DNA of 64,000 nucleotides, taken from NCBI GenBank assembly GCA_016709225.1, contig JADJEE010000001.1, positions 124,001 to 188,000 of the forward strand. The letters are read 5' to 3'. The notes under the pieces were generated by a model, which saw only the letters and a list, made by a program, of their open reading frames with translations, was not told the DNA's origin and did not search any database. Made by a program: the position numbers and the translations under genes. Positions 35,996 through 47,258 of the stretch are shown one piece after another. The stretch's first letter is position 1. Each line of letters begins with the position of its first letter. The stretch comes from Deltaproteobacteria bacterium (GTDB taxonomy: Bacteria; Myxococcota_A; Polyangia; Nannocystales; Nannocystaceae).

Positions 35996-36562
35996 ATGGC
36001 CCGCGTCACCGTCGAGGATTGCCTTGCTCGCGTCCCCAATCGCTTCGCGCTCACGATCCTCGCCTCGCGGCGAGCCCGTGCGCTGAGTGAGGGGCGGGGT
36101 CGTGCGTTGATCGAGTGCGACAACAAGGAAGGCGTGACCGCGCTGCGCGAGGTGAGTGCGAACTCGGTCCGCTTCCGCGAGGACGTCGACTCGGCGCTGC
36201 TCGACTTCATCGAGGAGCAGCGTCGCCAGCTCCGCGTGACCGCCGGCGAGCACACCTTCCTCGAGGCCGCGTCGCTGCGCGCGCTCGAAGAGGACGAGGG
36301 CGAGGCCGACGACGACGAGGCCGAGGTCGACGAGCTGCAGGCCGACCCCGAGGCGCTGAACAAGCAGGCCGCGAGCTCCGAGGACGACGACACCACCGAG
36401 GCCGACGCCGACGGCGACGCCGACTTCGAAGAGGAAGGCACCTTCGGCGAAGACGATCTGCCGGACGACGCGGCCGAGATCGACGCGCCCGGCATCGGTG
36501 ACGACGACGCCGCCGGTGGCGACGCCGACGAGACCGCGGCCGCCGAAGACGAGGACGACTGA
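35996..36562 (+). CDS. rpoZ: RNA polymerase omega subunit with long acidic tail
   Basis: The first ~75 residues are a normal omega subunit: MARVTVEDCLARVPNRFALT, then LASRRARAL and a conserved KEGVTALREV. Omega assists assembly of the beta' subunit. Usual length is 65-110 residues; here 188. Residues ~95-188 are an Asp/Glu/Ala-rich, surely disordered tail (for example EEDEGEADDDEAEVDE) carrying a large negative charge. The stop codon overlaps the start of the next lipoprotein gene by one base (TGATG). Confidence 0.92.
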   Translation: MARVTVEDCLARVPNRFALTILASRRARALSEGRGRALIECDNKEGVTALREVSANSVRFREDVDSALLDFIEEQRRQLRVTAGEHTFLEAASLRALEEDEGEADDDEAEVDELQADPEALNKQAASSEDDDTTEADADGDADFEEEGTFGEDDLPDDAAEIDAPGIGDDDAAGGDADETAAAEDEDD

Positions 36563-36862
36563 TGCGTCCGGCCGCGCGGGCCCTGGCGAGCGCGGCCTGT
36601 TGGATGCTGGCGGGCTGCGGCGACCGTTCACCGCCGGCCCTGTGGCCTGAGCCGCCGCCGCCGACGCTGGCGCGTCCGATCGGCGTCGAGCAGGACGCCG
36701 CAGCGGTGGTCACCGGGGCCGCCGACGTGGCACCGCCGTCGACCCCGGCGCACGAGCCCGGCGAGGCCGCGTCGAGCACCGAGGCCGACGGTCCGAGCGC
36801 GGCCCCCGACGCGCTGCCGCGGGATGCGGCCCGCGACGGCCGTGGTACAACCGCGCCGCATC

Positions 36863-38407
<1,545 letters not shown>

Positions 38408-38486
38408 CATCCGTGATAACGTGCACGCCCGGGAGTCGGGCTCGCCGCTTTCGCGGTTGCACCCGACGTGGCAAAGGTGCAGCGCG

Positions 38487-40118
38487 ATGCGACCCGGGCG
38501 ATCCAAGCGAACCAAGTTCATCTTCGTCACCGGCGGCGTCGCGTCGTCGCTCGGCAAGGGCCTGACCGCCGCGAGCATGGGCGCGTTGCTCGAGGCACGC
38601 GGGCTCACCGTTGGCCTGCAGAAGCTCGACCCGTACCTCAACGTCGACCCCGGCACGATGAACCCCACCCAGCACGGTGAGGTGTTCGTCACCGACGATG
38701 GCGCCGAGACGGATCTCGACCTCGGACACTACGAGCGCTTTGTGTCGCATCGCATGACGCGGCACAGCAACTACACCTCGGGGCAGATCTACGAGTCCGT
38801 CATCCGCAAGGAGCGGCGCGGCGACTACCTCGGGCAGACGGTGCAGGTCATCCCGCACGTCACCAACGAGATCAAAGAGGCCATCACCGCGGCGTCCGAC
38901 GGCGTCGACGTGCTGATCGTCGAGATCGGCGGCACCGTCGGCGACATCGAGAGTCTGCCGTTCCTCGAGGCGATTCGACAGCTGCGGCTCGAGGTCGGCC
39001 GCGAGAACGCGGTGTTCGTGCACCTGACGCTGCTGCCCTACATCGCCACCGCCGGCGAGCTGAAGACCAAGCCGACCCAGCACTCGGTCATGAAGATGCG
39101 GGAGATCGGCATCCAGCCCGATCTGCTGGTGTGCCGCAGCGACCAGCGCATCGATCGCTCGACCCGCGACAAGATCGCGATGTTCACCAACGTGCAGATG
39201 GACTGCGTGATCCCACTGGAGGACAAGCCGACCATCTACGAGGTGCCGCTGGCGCTGCACGAGGCCGGGCTCGACGACAAGCTGTGCGACCTACTCAACA
39301 TCTGGAGCCGCGATCCCCAGCTCGGCGAGTGGCAGCGCATCGTGGAGTCGATCCGCGCACCCAAGCAGCGCGTGAAGATCGCGATGGTCGGCAAGTACGT
39401 CGACCTCGCCGAGTCGTACAAGAGCCTCTCCGAGGCGCTCGTGCACGGTGGTATCGCGCACGCCGCCGCGGTCGACATCACCTACGTCGATGCCGAGGAG
39501 ATCGTGGTGCGTGGCGCCGCCAAGCTGCTGCGGGGCATGGCCGGCGTGTTGGTGCCCGGTGGTTTCGGACAGCGGGGCAGCGAGGGCAAGATCGAGGCGA
39601 TTCGCTATGCCCGCGAGAACAAGATCCCGTTCCTGGGCATCTGCCTCGGCATGCAGATGGCGGTCATCGAGTACGCGCGCGACGTCGCCGGGATCACCGG
39701 CGCACAGAGCCGCGAGTTCGCGCCCACCGGCTCCGACTGCGTCATCGATCTGATGAGCGATCAGGCCGAGGTGATCGACAAGGGCGGGACCATGCGGCTG
39801 GGCGCCTACGAGTGTCAGCTGGTGCCCGGTACGTTGTCGGCGAAGATCTACGGCGCGCCGCTGATCTCGGAGCGCCATCGTCACCGCTACGAGGTCAACA
39901 ACGACTACCGCGCGAAGCTCGAGGGCGCCGGCCTGGTGCTGTCGGGGCTGTCGCCCGACGCGCGGCTGGTCGAGATGGTCGAGCTGCCGACCAGCGCGCA
40001 CCCGTTCTTCGTGGGCTGCCAGTTCCACCCGGAGTTCCGCAGCCGCCCGACGGCGCCGCACCCGTTGTTCGCGGCGTACATCGCCGCGGTCACGGACTAC
40101 GCGCGCGCACAGATGTAG
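38487..40118 (+). CDS. pyrG: CTP synthase
   Basis: A 543-residue enzyme that makes CTP from UTP using ATP and glutamine. The synthetase domain (1-~270) starts KFIFVTGGVASSLGKGLTAA and includes LDPYLNVDPGTM with the UTP-binding region. The class I glutaminase domain has the nucleophile Cys in FLGICLGMQ and the His-Glu pair in CQFHPEF. Length is standard. ATG 38487 places the first beta strand at residue 10. Gene product is cytoplasmic and forms tetramers or filaments in other bacteria. Confidence 0.97.
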   Translation: MRPGRSKRTKFIFVTGGVASSLGKGLTAASMGALLEARGLTVGLQKLDPYLNVDPGTMNPTQHGEVFVTDDGAETDLDLGHYERFVSHRMTRHSNYTSGQIYESVIRKERRGDYLGQTVQVIPHVTNEIKEAITAASDGVDVLIVEIGGTVGDIESLPFLEAIRQLRLEVGRENAVFVHLTLLPYIATAGELKTKPTQHSVMKMREIGIQPDLLVCRSDQRIDRSTRDKIAMFTNVQMDCVIPLEDKPTIYEVPLALHEAGLDDKLCDLLNIWSRDPQLGEWQRIVESIRAPKQRVKIAMVGKYVDLAESYKSLSEALVHGGIAHAAAVDITYVDAEEIVVRGAAKLLRGMAGVLVPGGFGQRGSEGKIEAIRYARENKIPFLGICLGMQMAVIEYARDVAGITGAQSREFAPTGSDCVIDLMSDQAEVIDKGGTMRLGAYECQLVPGTLSAKIYGAPLISERHRHRYEVNNDYRAKLEGAGLVLSGLSPDARLVEMVELPTSAHPFFVGCQFHPEFRSRPTAPHPLFAAYIAAVTDYARAQM

Positions 40119-40294
40119 CGCGCGCGCCGAGGGCCGCCGCGCACCGACGAGCGCGCGCCCCCGCGGCGACCCCAGAGCGTCGCGCGCTCGGCCGCCCACC
40201 CGCGGGCGGCCCGGCGCGCCGACGCGAGCGCCCCAATCGCGCTGCGGGGCCCGCCGCGACTTGCAATCGTCGGGCCGCCATCGCACGCCGACAG

Positions 40295-40303
40295 TGCTAT
40301 CCT
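40295..40303 (+). promoter_or_regulatory. Candidate extended -10 promoter of rpoN
   Basis: TGCTATCCT fits the extended -10 consensus (TGnTAnnnT) and lies ~94 nt upstream of the rpoN ATG, in the 278-nt gap after pyrG. No good -35 is seen at the expected distance, as is usual for extended -10 promoters. The rest of this gap shows only GC-rich sequence with no recognisable element. Confidence 0.35.
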
Positions 40304-40396
40304 GCCGGTCGCGGTCACGCCGCCGTCCGACGTCCGTCGGCCTGGCGAACGAGCCCACCCTTGCCGCGGATGCCTCGACGGAGTTCCTGATCGCTC

Positions 40397-41878
<1,482 letters not shown>

Positions 41879-41920
41879 CGCCGCGGCGTCCGAACCCTCG
41901 CGAAGAAAGCCGAGTCCACG

Positions 41921-42931
41921 ATGCGCCGCGAGGCCTGGGTCGAAGTTCGCCAGCTGCTGTCCGAGGGCACCGCCGGTCTACAGCTGCAGCTGCTCTCGAA
42001 CTGGGGTGGCCTCGAGCGACGCATCGCGCGGCCGCGCATCCAGAAGCCGGGGCTCGCGCTGGCCGGCTTCACCAAGCACGTGTACCCCGATCGCGTGCAG
42101 GTGCTGGGGCTGACCGAGATCGACTATCTGCTCAGCCTCGAGCCCGGCATGGTCGCGCAGGCGCTGCGCCTGTACCTCGCCCGCGATCCCTGCGTGCTGG
42201 TCGTGACGCGCGGGCTCGAGCCGCCCGACGCGCTCGTCGACGCTGCGCGTGATGCCGGCGTGCCGCTGCTGGGCTCGCCATTGATGAGCTCGACCTTCAT
42301 CTCGCGCATCACCCGACGGCTCGAGGAGCTGCTCGCGCCGACCGCCAGCATCCACGGCGTGCTGGTCGATGTGCTCGGCGTCGGCGTGCTGCTCATCGGC
42401 CGCAGCGGCGTGGGCAAGAGCGAGGCCGCGCTCGACCTCGTGCTCAAGGGGCACCGCCTGGTCGCCGACGACGTCGTCGAGGTCACGGTGCGCCCGCCCG
42501 ACACCGTGTGGGGGGCCGCCAACGATCTCCATCAGCACCACATGGAGATCCGCGGCATGGGCATCCTCAACATCACGCACCTGTTCGGCGTGGCGGCCGT
42601 GCGCGACAACAAGAAGATCGAGGTGGTCGTCGAGCTGTCCGAGGTCGACGAGGGCGACTTCGACCGCCTCGGTACCGAGGGCCAGGTCTGGCCGATCCTC
42701 GGCGTCGACGTGCCGCTGGTGCGCATGCCGCTGCGACCGGGTCGCAACATCGCCTCGCTCATCGAGGTCGTCGCGCGCAACCAGCTGCTCAAGTACCGCG
42801 GGCACGACAGCGCGCGGGAGTTCCAGGACAAGATCAACGCCCGCTTGGCCGCCGCCGGCGGCGGTGACTGGAGCCCCGAGCCGCTGCCGGCCGGCTCGTC
42901 GGGCATCATCCCGATGACGGAGGTCGAGTGA
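41921..42931 (+). CDS. hprK: HPr kinase/phosphorylase
   Basis: A 336-residue bifunctional enzyme that phosphorylates and dephosphorylates HPr on a serine. The C-terminal half carries the Walker A motif GRSGVGKS (160-167), the catalytic His145 in SIHGVLVD, a DDVVEV segment and the family signature EIRGMGILNI. The N-terminal ~135 residues are the family's MurF-like domain. Its target Ser is present in the HPr encoded three genes downstream. It begins 42 nt after rpoN and is the first of seven genes joined by 4-nt overlaps. Confidence 0.95.
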   Translation: MRREAWVEVRQLLSEGTAGLQLQLLSNWGGLERRIARPRIQKPGLALAGFTKHVYPDRVQVLGLTEIDYLLSLEPGMVAQALRLYLARDPCVLVVTRGLEPPDALVDAARDAGVPLLGSPLMSSTFISRITRRLEELLAPTASIHGVLVDVLGVGVLLIGRSGVGKSEAALDLVLKGHRLVADDVVEVTVRPPDTVWGAANDLHQHHMEIRGMGILNITHLFGVAAVRDNKKIEVVVELSEVDEGDFDRLGTEGQVWPILGVDVPLVRMPLRPGRNIASLIEVVARNQLLKYRGHDSAREFQDKINARLAAAGGGDWSPEPLPAGSSGIIPMTEVE

Positions 42932-43788
42932 CCATGCGGCTGTCGATCATCTCCGGGCTGTCGGGCGGCGGCAAGTCGACCGCCCTGCGCGCGCTCGAGG
43001 ACCTCGGGGTCTTCTGCGTCGACAACTGCCCGATCCCGCTGCTGCCGGAGCTCGTCGAGCTGGTGCAGCGCAGCGACCCCGAGCGTGCGGTCGCGGTCTG
43101 TGTCGACGCCCGCGACACCCAGCACCTGGCCGCCTTCACCGAGATCCATGCCCGGCTCGAGCAGGCCGGCGTCGCGATCGAGGTGCTGTTCGTCGAGGCC
43201 GCCAACGAGGTGCTCGTGCGGCGCTTCGCGGAGACCCGTCGATTGCATCCCATGGGCGAGCTGCCGGCGGCGATCGATCTCGAGCGCGCCGCGCTGGCGA
43301 CGATCCGCGAGCGCGCGACCACCATCGTCGACAGCAGCATGCTGGTCGGCCGAGCCCTGCGGCAGCTGGTGCGCGACCGCTACGCCGGCGGCACCGGGCT
43401 GCGCGTGGTGCTGCAGTCGTTCGCGTTCCGCCGCGGCGTGCCCAGCGAGGCTGACATGGTGTTCGACTGTCGCTTCCTCGCCAACCCCTACGAAGACCCG
43501 CAGCTGCGCGCGCTCTCGGGGCTGCACGAGCCGGTCGCGCGGTTCGTGCTCGAGCAGGCCGACGCCCGCGAGTTCCTCGGACACGTCGAGACCATGGTTC
43601 AGTTCGTGATTCCCCGAATGCGCGCCGAGGGGCGCTCGTACCTGACGGTCGCGCTCGGGTGTACTGGCGGCCAGCACCGATCGGTCGCGCTGGTCGAGGC
43701 GCTCAAGCAGCGCATCGTCGGCATGGCCGTCGACAACGAGCGCGTACGGGTGGTCGTGCGTCATCGTGACGTCGGGAGGTCGACATGA
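42928..43788 (+). CDS. rapZ: RapZ/YvcJ-family nucleotide-binding protein
   Basis: A 286-residue protein of the RapZ family. In E. coli RapZ senses glucosamine-6-phosphate and targets small RNA GlmZ for RNase E decay; other members have unknown roles. The N-terminal Walker A is GLSGGGKST, followed by a Walker B-like region. The C-terminal RNA/metabolite domain retains DCRFLANPY and TVALGCTGGQHRSV. GTG 42928 overlaps the hprK stop; an ATG lies at 42934. It is coupled to the EIIA gene by a 4-nt overlap. Its place between hprK and EIIA suggests carbon or cell-wall-precursor sensing. Confidence 0.93.
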   Translation: MTMRLSIISGLSGGGKSTALRALEDLGVFCVDNCPIPLLPELVELVQRSDPERAVAVCVDARDTQHLAAFTEIHARLEQAGVAIEVLFVEAANEVLVRRFAETRRLHPMGELPAAIDLERAALATIRERATTIVDSSMLVGRALRQLVRDRYAGGTGLRVVLQSFAFRRGVPSEADMVFDCRFLANPYEDPQLRALSGLHEPVARFVLEQADAREFLGHVETMVQFVIPRMRAEGRSYLTVALGCTGGQHRSVALVEALKQRIVGMAVDNERVRVVVRHRDVGRST

Positions 43789-44234
43789 ACGCGCAGGCAC
43801 GAGTGGGCGTCGCGGTGGTCGGGCACGGCAACACCGCGAGCGCGATGTTGTCGGCGGCGCGCAGCATCGCGGCGCCGGGCTCGCTCGACGACGTGGTGGC
43901 GATCGACGCCGGGGTCGGCGAGAACGCGACCTTGTCGGCGGTGATGTGTACCGCCATCACGGCCGCCGATCGTGGCCGTGGCGTGGTGATTCTGGTCGAT
44001 CTGCTGGGTGCGAGCCCCTGCCAGTGCGCGCAGCGGCAGGGCGAAGACCACTCGCTGGTGGTGGTGTCGGGCCTCTCGATCGCGATGTTGCTCAAGCTCA
44101 GCCACGTCGATCGCGTCGGGCTGCCGCTCGAGCGCATCGCGGAGGCCTGCGCCGAAGCGGGTCGTCGCGCCGTCGCGGTCACGCGACGCAACCGAACCGG
44201 CGAAGACGCCGAGGGAGCGGGCGAGAGCGGATGA
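43785..44234 (+). CDS. PTS EIIA component, mannose/fructose (EIIA-Man) family
   Basis: A 149-residue EIIA-Man fold protein. The phosphoacceptor His14 lies in the conserved VVGHGNTASAM, and the second family block is VILVDLLGASPC. In sugar transport EIIA-Man passes phosphate to EIIB; no EIIB, EIIC or EIID gene occurs in this window, so a regulatory role is more likely. The last ~25 residues are polar and extend beyond the fold. Four-nt overlaps join it to rapZ and to the HPr gene. Confidence 0.88.
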   Translation: MNAQARVGVAVVGHGNTASAMLSAARSIAAPGSLDDVVAIDAGVGENATLSAVMCTAITAADRGRGVVILVDLLGASPCQCAQRQGEDHSLVVVSGLSIAMLLKLSHVDRVGLPLERIAEACAEAGRRAVAVTRRNRTGEDAEGAGESG

Positions 44235-44503
44235 GCGAGAAAAGAGGCGTCCTGACCATCGTGAACACCCTGGGCCTGCACGCGCGGGCGGCCAGCAAGT
44301 TCGTCGGCCTGGCCAGCAAGTTCGACGCCGAGGTGTGGATCGGCGCCGGCGATCGCGAGGTCAACGGCAAGAGCATCCTCGGCGTGCTGATGCTGGCCGC
44401 GGCCAAGGGCACCACCGTGACCCTGCGCTGCACCGGTGCCCAGGCCGATGCCGCATACGAGGCGCTGTCCGCACTGGTGGTCGAGGGCTTTGGTGAGACG
44501 TGA
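44231..44503 (+). CDS. ptsH: Phosphocarrier protein HPr
   Basis: A 90-residue HPr. His17 in TLGLHARAA accepts phosphate from enzyme I and Ser48 in NGKSILGVLMLAA is the HprK site; both are intact. So this HPr can receive both a metabolic (His-P) and a regulatory (Ser-P) mark. It overlaps the EIIA gene by 4 nt upstream and the enzyme I gene by 4 nt downstream. Confidence 0.96.
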   Translation: MSEKRGVLTIVNTLGLHARAASKFVGLASKFDAEVWIGAGDREVNGKSILGVLMLAAAKGTTVTLRCTGAQADAAYEALSALVVEGFGET

Positions 44504-46389
44504 GCGACTCCGACAAGGACGGCGCGCGGCCGCGGCGTAGCTCCGAGGGCAGCCGGCCGATCGCCAACGCCGCGCTCGAGCAGCGCAGGGAGCTGTCGGG
44601 CACCGCAGCCAGCCCGGGGGTCGGCATCGGTCACGCGTACGTCATCGATCGTCGACACTTCCACGTGCCCCGCCGCGCGATCGCTGGCGGCGAGGCCGAC
44701 GGCGAGGTCGCTCGTTTCGCGCTCGGCATCGGGCGTACCCACGCGCAGCTCGAGGCCATCAAGAATCGACTACCCCACGGCGAGCACCGGGCGATCCTCG
44801 AAGCGCAGCAGCTGATGGTGCAGGACCCCGACCTGCGCCAGCGCGTCGAGGCGCTGATCCGCGACGAGAACATCAGCGCCGAGTGGGCGGTCGACCGCGT
44901 CGCCGGCGAGATCCGCGAGACGCTCGAGCGTGCCGACGACGAGTACTTCGCGGAGCGCAGCAGCGACATCGGCTTCCTCGCCGAGCGCGTGCTGCTGCAC
45001 ATGAGCGATCAGGGGGACGGCGAGCTGCAGCCACCGCCGGGCAGCGTCGTCATCGCCCACGATCTCAGCCCGGCCGACACCGCGGAGCTGGCGCGCGCGC
45101 AGGTGGTGGGCATCGTCACCGGCGTCGGCGGGCAGACCTCGCACAGCGCGATCATGGCGCGCTCGCTCGAGATTCCCGCGGTGGTCGGCGTCGAGGACAT
45201 CCTCGCGCACGTCCAGAGCGGCGACACCGTGGTGGTCGACGCGATCGACGGGCGCATCCTCGTGCGCCCGACCGCCGCGGAGCTCGAGAGCTGGCAGCAC
45301 GTGCGCGCCCGCTACGACGTCTTCGAGGAGCGGGTGCAGCGGGAGCACGGGCTGCCGGCGATCGCCAAGGACGGCACGCATATCGTGTTGCGCGCCAACG
45401 TGGCGCTCGAGGCCGAGATCGCATCGTCGCTCTTCCACGGCGCCGAGGGCGTTGGGCTGTACCGCACCGAGTTCATCTACATGGACCGCGAGGTGCCGCC
45501 GACCGAGGACGAGCACTACCGCCACGCCAAGCAGGTGCTGCGCAGGGTCGCGCCCCATCCGGCGGTGTTCCGCACCTTCGACCTCGGCTCCGACAAGCCG
45601 ACCGATCTCGTGCGCTACGGCGAACGCGAGCACAACCCCGCGATGGGCCTGCGCTCGCTGCGACTCGCGCTGCGCGAGCGCAACATGTTCATCACCCAGG
45701 TGCGTGGGCTCTTGCGGGCGGCGGTCCACGGTCCGCTGCGGATCATGCTGCCGCTGGTCAGCGGCGTCGGTGAGCTGCGGGCGGCACTGGCGGCCATCGC
45801 CGAGGCGCGCTCGCAGCTCGAGTCGGAGCGCATCGCCCACGCGCAGTCGGTGCCCATCGGCATCATGGTCGAGATGCCATCGGCGGCGCTCGTGGCCGAC
45901 GTGCTCGCGCGCCACGTCGACTTCATGAGCATCGGCACCAACGATCTGATCCAGTACACCCTGGCGATCGACCGCACCAACGACGAGGTGTCGTATCTCT
46001 ATCGTCCGCTGCACCCCGCGATCCTGCGGCTCATCCACAAGGTCAGCGCTGCCGGCAAGGCCGCCGGCATCAACGTCAGCCTGTGCGGCGAGATGGCTGC
46101 GGACCCGCGCTACACCTGGGTGCTGGTCGGGCTGGGCGTGCGCGAGCTGTCGATGCACCCCTCGGCGATTCCCGTGATCAAGAACATCATCCGCGGCTCG
46201 ACGCTGTCCGACATGGAGGCGCTGGCGCGCGAGGTGCTCGAGGTCGAGGACGCCGAGGACGCCGAGGTGCGCGTGCTCGAGATCATGGAGCGGCGCTTCC
46301 CCGAGCACCTCCAGCACGGCGGCGGACAGCGGTTCGTCAACGAGGGGCGACCGCGTCGCGCCGCCGAAGCGCAGGAGGACGGCGGGTGA
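44500..46389 (+). CDS. ptsI: PTS enzyme I
   Basis: A 629-residue phosphoenolpyruvate-protein phosphotransferase. The phosphohistidine domain has the active His215 in GGQTSHSAIMAR. The PEP-binding TIM barrel shows GLYRTEFIYMDR, FRTFDLGSDKP, IGTNDLIQYTLAIDR and the catalytic Cys in VSLCGEMAAD. There is an N-terminal extension of about 30 residues and a C-terminal tail of ~30 polar residues beyond the usual ~575. It phosphorylates the HPr encoded by the overlapping upstream gene. GTG 44500 is the start. Confidence 0.96.
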   Translation: MSDSDKDGARPRRSSEGSRPIANAALEQRRELSGTAASPGVGIGHAYVIDRRHFHVPRRAIAGGEADGEVARFALGIGRTHAQLEAIKNRLPHGEHRAILEAQQLMVQDPDLRQRVEALIRDENISAEWAVDRVAGEIRETLERADDEYFAERSSDIGFLAERVLLHMSDQGDGELQPPPGSVVIAHDLSPADTAELARAQVVGIVTGVGGQTSHSAIMARSLEIPAVVGVEDILAHVQSGDTVVVDAIDGRILVRPTAAELESWQHVRARYDVFEERVQREHGLPAIAKDGTHIVLRANVALEAEIASSLFHGAEGVGLYRTEFIYMDREVPPTEDEHYRHAKQVLRRVAPHPAVFRTFDLGSDKPTDLVRYGEREHNPAMGLRSLRLALRERNMFITQVRGLLRAAVHGPLRIMLPLVSGVGELRAALAAIAEARSQLESERIAHAQSVPIGIMVEMPSAALVADVLARHVDFMSIGTNDLIQYTLAIDRTNDEVSYLYRPLHPAILRLIHKVSAAGKAAGINVSLCGEMAADPRYTWVLVGLGVRELSMHPSAIPVIKNIIRGSTLSDMEALAREVLEVEDAEDAEVRVLEIMERRFPEHLQHGGGQRFVNEGRPRRAAEAQEDGG

Positions 46390-47258
46390 GCGGGGCCGTC
46401 GGCGCACGCGATCGCTCGCGGTTGCTGACGGTCGCGGGCGGGCAGGGGCTGCGGCTGTTCGTCTCGGACACCGGCCCCGCCGACGACCCGTTGCCGCGGC
46501 TGTGGCTGCACGAGCTGCTGCTGTGCGGGCACGAGTTCGGTGCCGTGGTCGAGCTCGCCGACGAGCGCCGCCGCGAGCTCGTGCTCGATCTGCCGGGTGC
46601 GGGCGAGAGCGATCGTCCGCCGCCGGCCGACGTCCGCGACTACGAGCTGTCGTGGCTGGCGCTGGTGGTCGCGTCGGCACTCGACGCGATGGCGGTGCCG
46701 CGGGTCGAGCTGGTCGGGCACGGTGTCGGTGCCCTGGTCGGCATGGCGCTGGCAGTGCTGCGCCCCGACGCGGTCGTGCGGCTGGTCGCGATCACGCCGC
46801 CGTTCGGCGAGCTCGCGCTGGCCCACGAGCGCCGACTCGCGGCGTTGCCCGGCATCGGCGAGGTCGCGTTCGTGCGCGGCTACCGAGCGGCGGATCTGCG
46901 CCGCACCCTCACGAGCTGGCGCAGTGGCGCTGCCACGCTCGACGAGCTGGCCGCGTCGGTCTACTGGGATCGGCTCGGTCGCGACGGCGGCCTCGCGGCC
47001 GCGCGGGCGATGCTGCTGCAGCTATCGCGCGTGCCGGCGCTCGCGGGGGCCTTTGCAGCTGTGCCGACGCCCACGCTGCTGGTCGGCGCGCAGCACGACG
47101 TCGCGCTCGTGCCAGGCGATCCGACGCGCTGGCACGAGGCGCTGCCGCGGGCCCAGCGGTGCGAGCTCGCCTGCGGCCACGCGGTGCCCGAGCAGTGCCC
47201 GCGCGAGCTGTTGGCGGCGATCGATGCCTTCGCCGGAAGCACGGCGGAGGCGCGGTGA
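46386..47258 (+). CDS. Alpha/beta-hydrolase-fold protein lacking the nucleophile Ser
   Basis: A 290-residue alpha/beta hydrolase by pattern: LWLHELLLCG after the oxyanion strand, LDLPGAGESD, the nucleophile-elbow region VELVGHGVGALVGMAL, a late acid-strand PTLLVGAQHD and a final CGHAVPEQCP. The elbow normally reads GHSxG, but here Ser is replaced by Gly (GHGVG). The protein may therefore be non-catalytic or use another residue. It overlaps ptsI upstream and the large peptidase gene downstream by 4 nt each. It is possibly a binding or adaptor protein within the PTS-linked unit. Confidence 0.8.
   Translation: MSGAVGARDRSRLLTVAGGQGLRLFVSDTGPADDPLPRLWLHELLLCGHEFGAVVELADERRRELVLDLPGAGESDRPPPADVRDYELSWLALVVASALDAMAVPRVELVGHGVGALVGMALAVLRPDAVVRLVAITPPFGELALAHERRLAALPGIGEVAFVRGYRAADLRRTLTSWRSGAATLDELAASVYWDRLGRDGGLAAARAMLLQLSRVPALAGAFAAVPTPTLLVGAQHDVALVPGDPTRWHEALPRAQRCELACGHAVPEQCPRELLAAIDAFAGSTAEAR

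Noticed and set aside
42928..42936. ATG 42934 as the rapZ start instead of GTG 42928
   Set aside because: Both are possible. GTG 42928 was kept because it continues the 4-nt overlap pattern of this chain; the difference is two residues.
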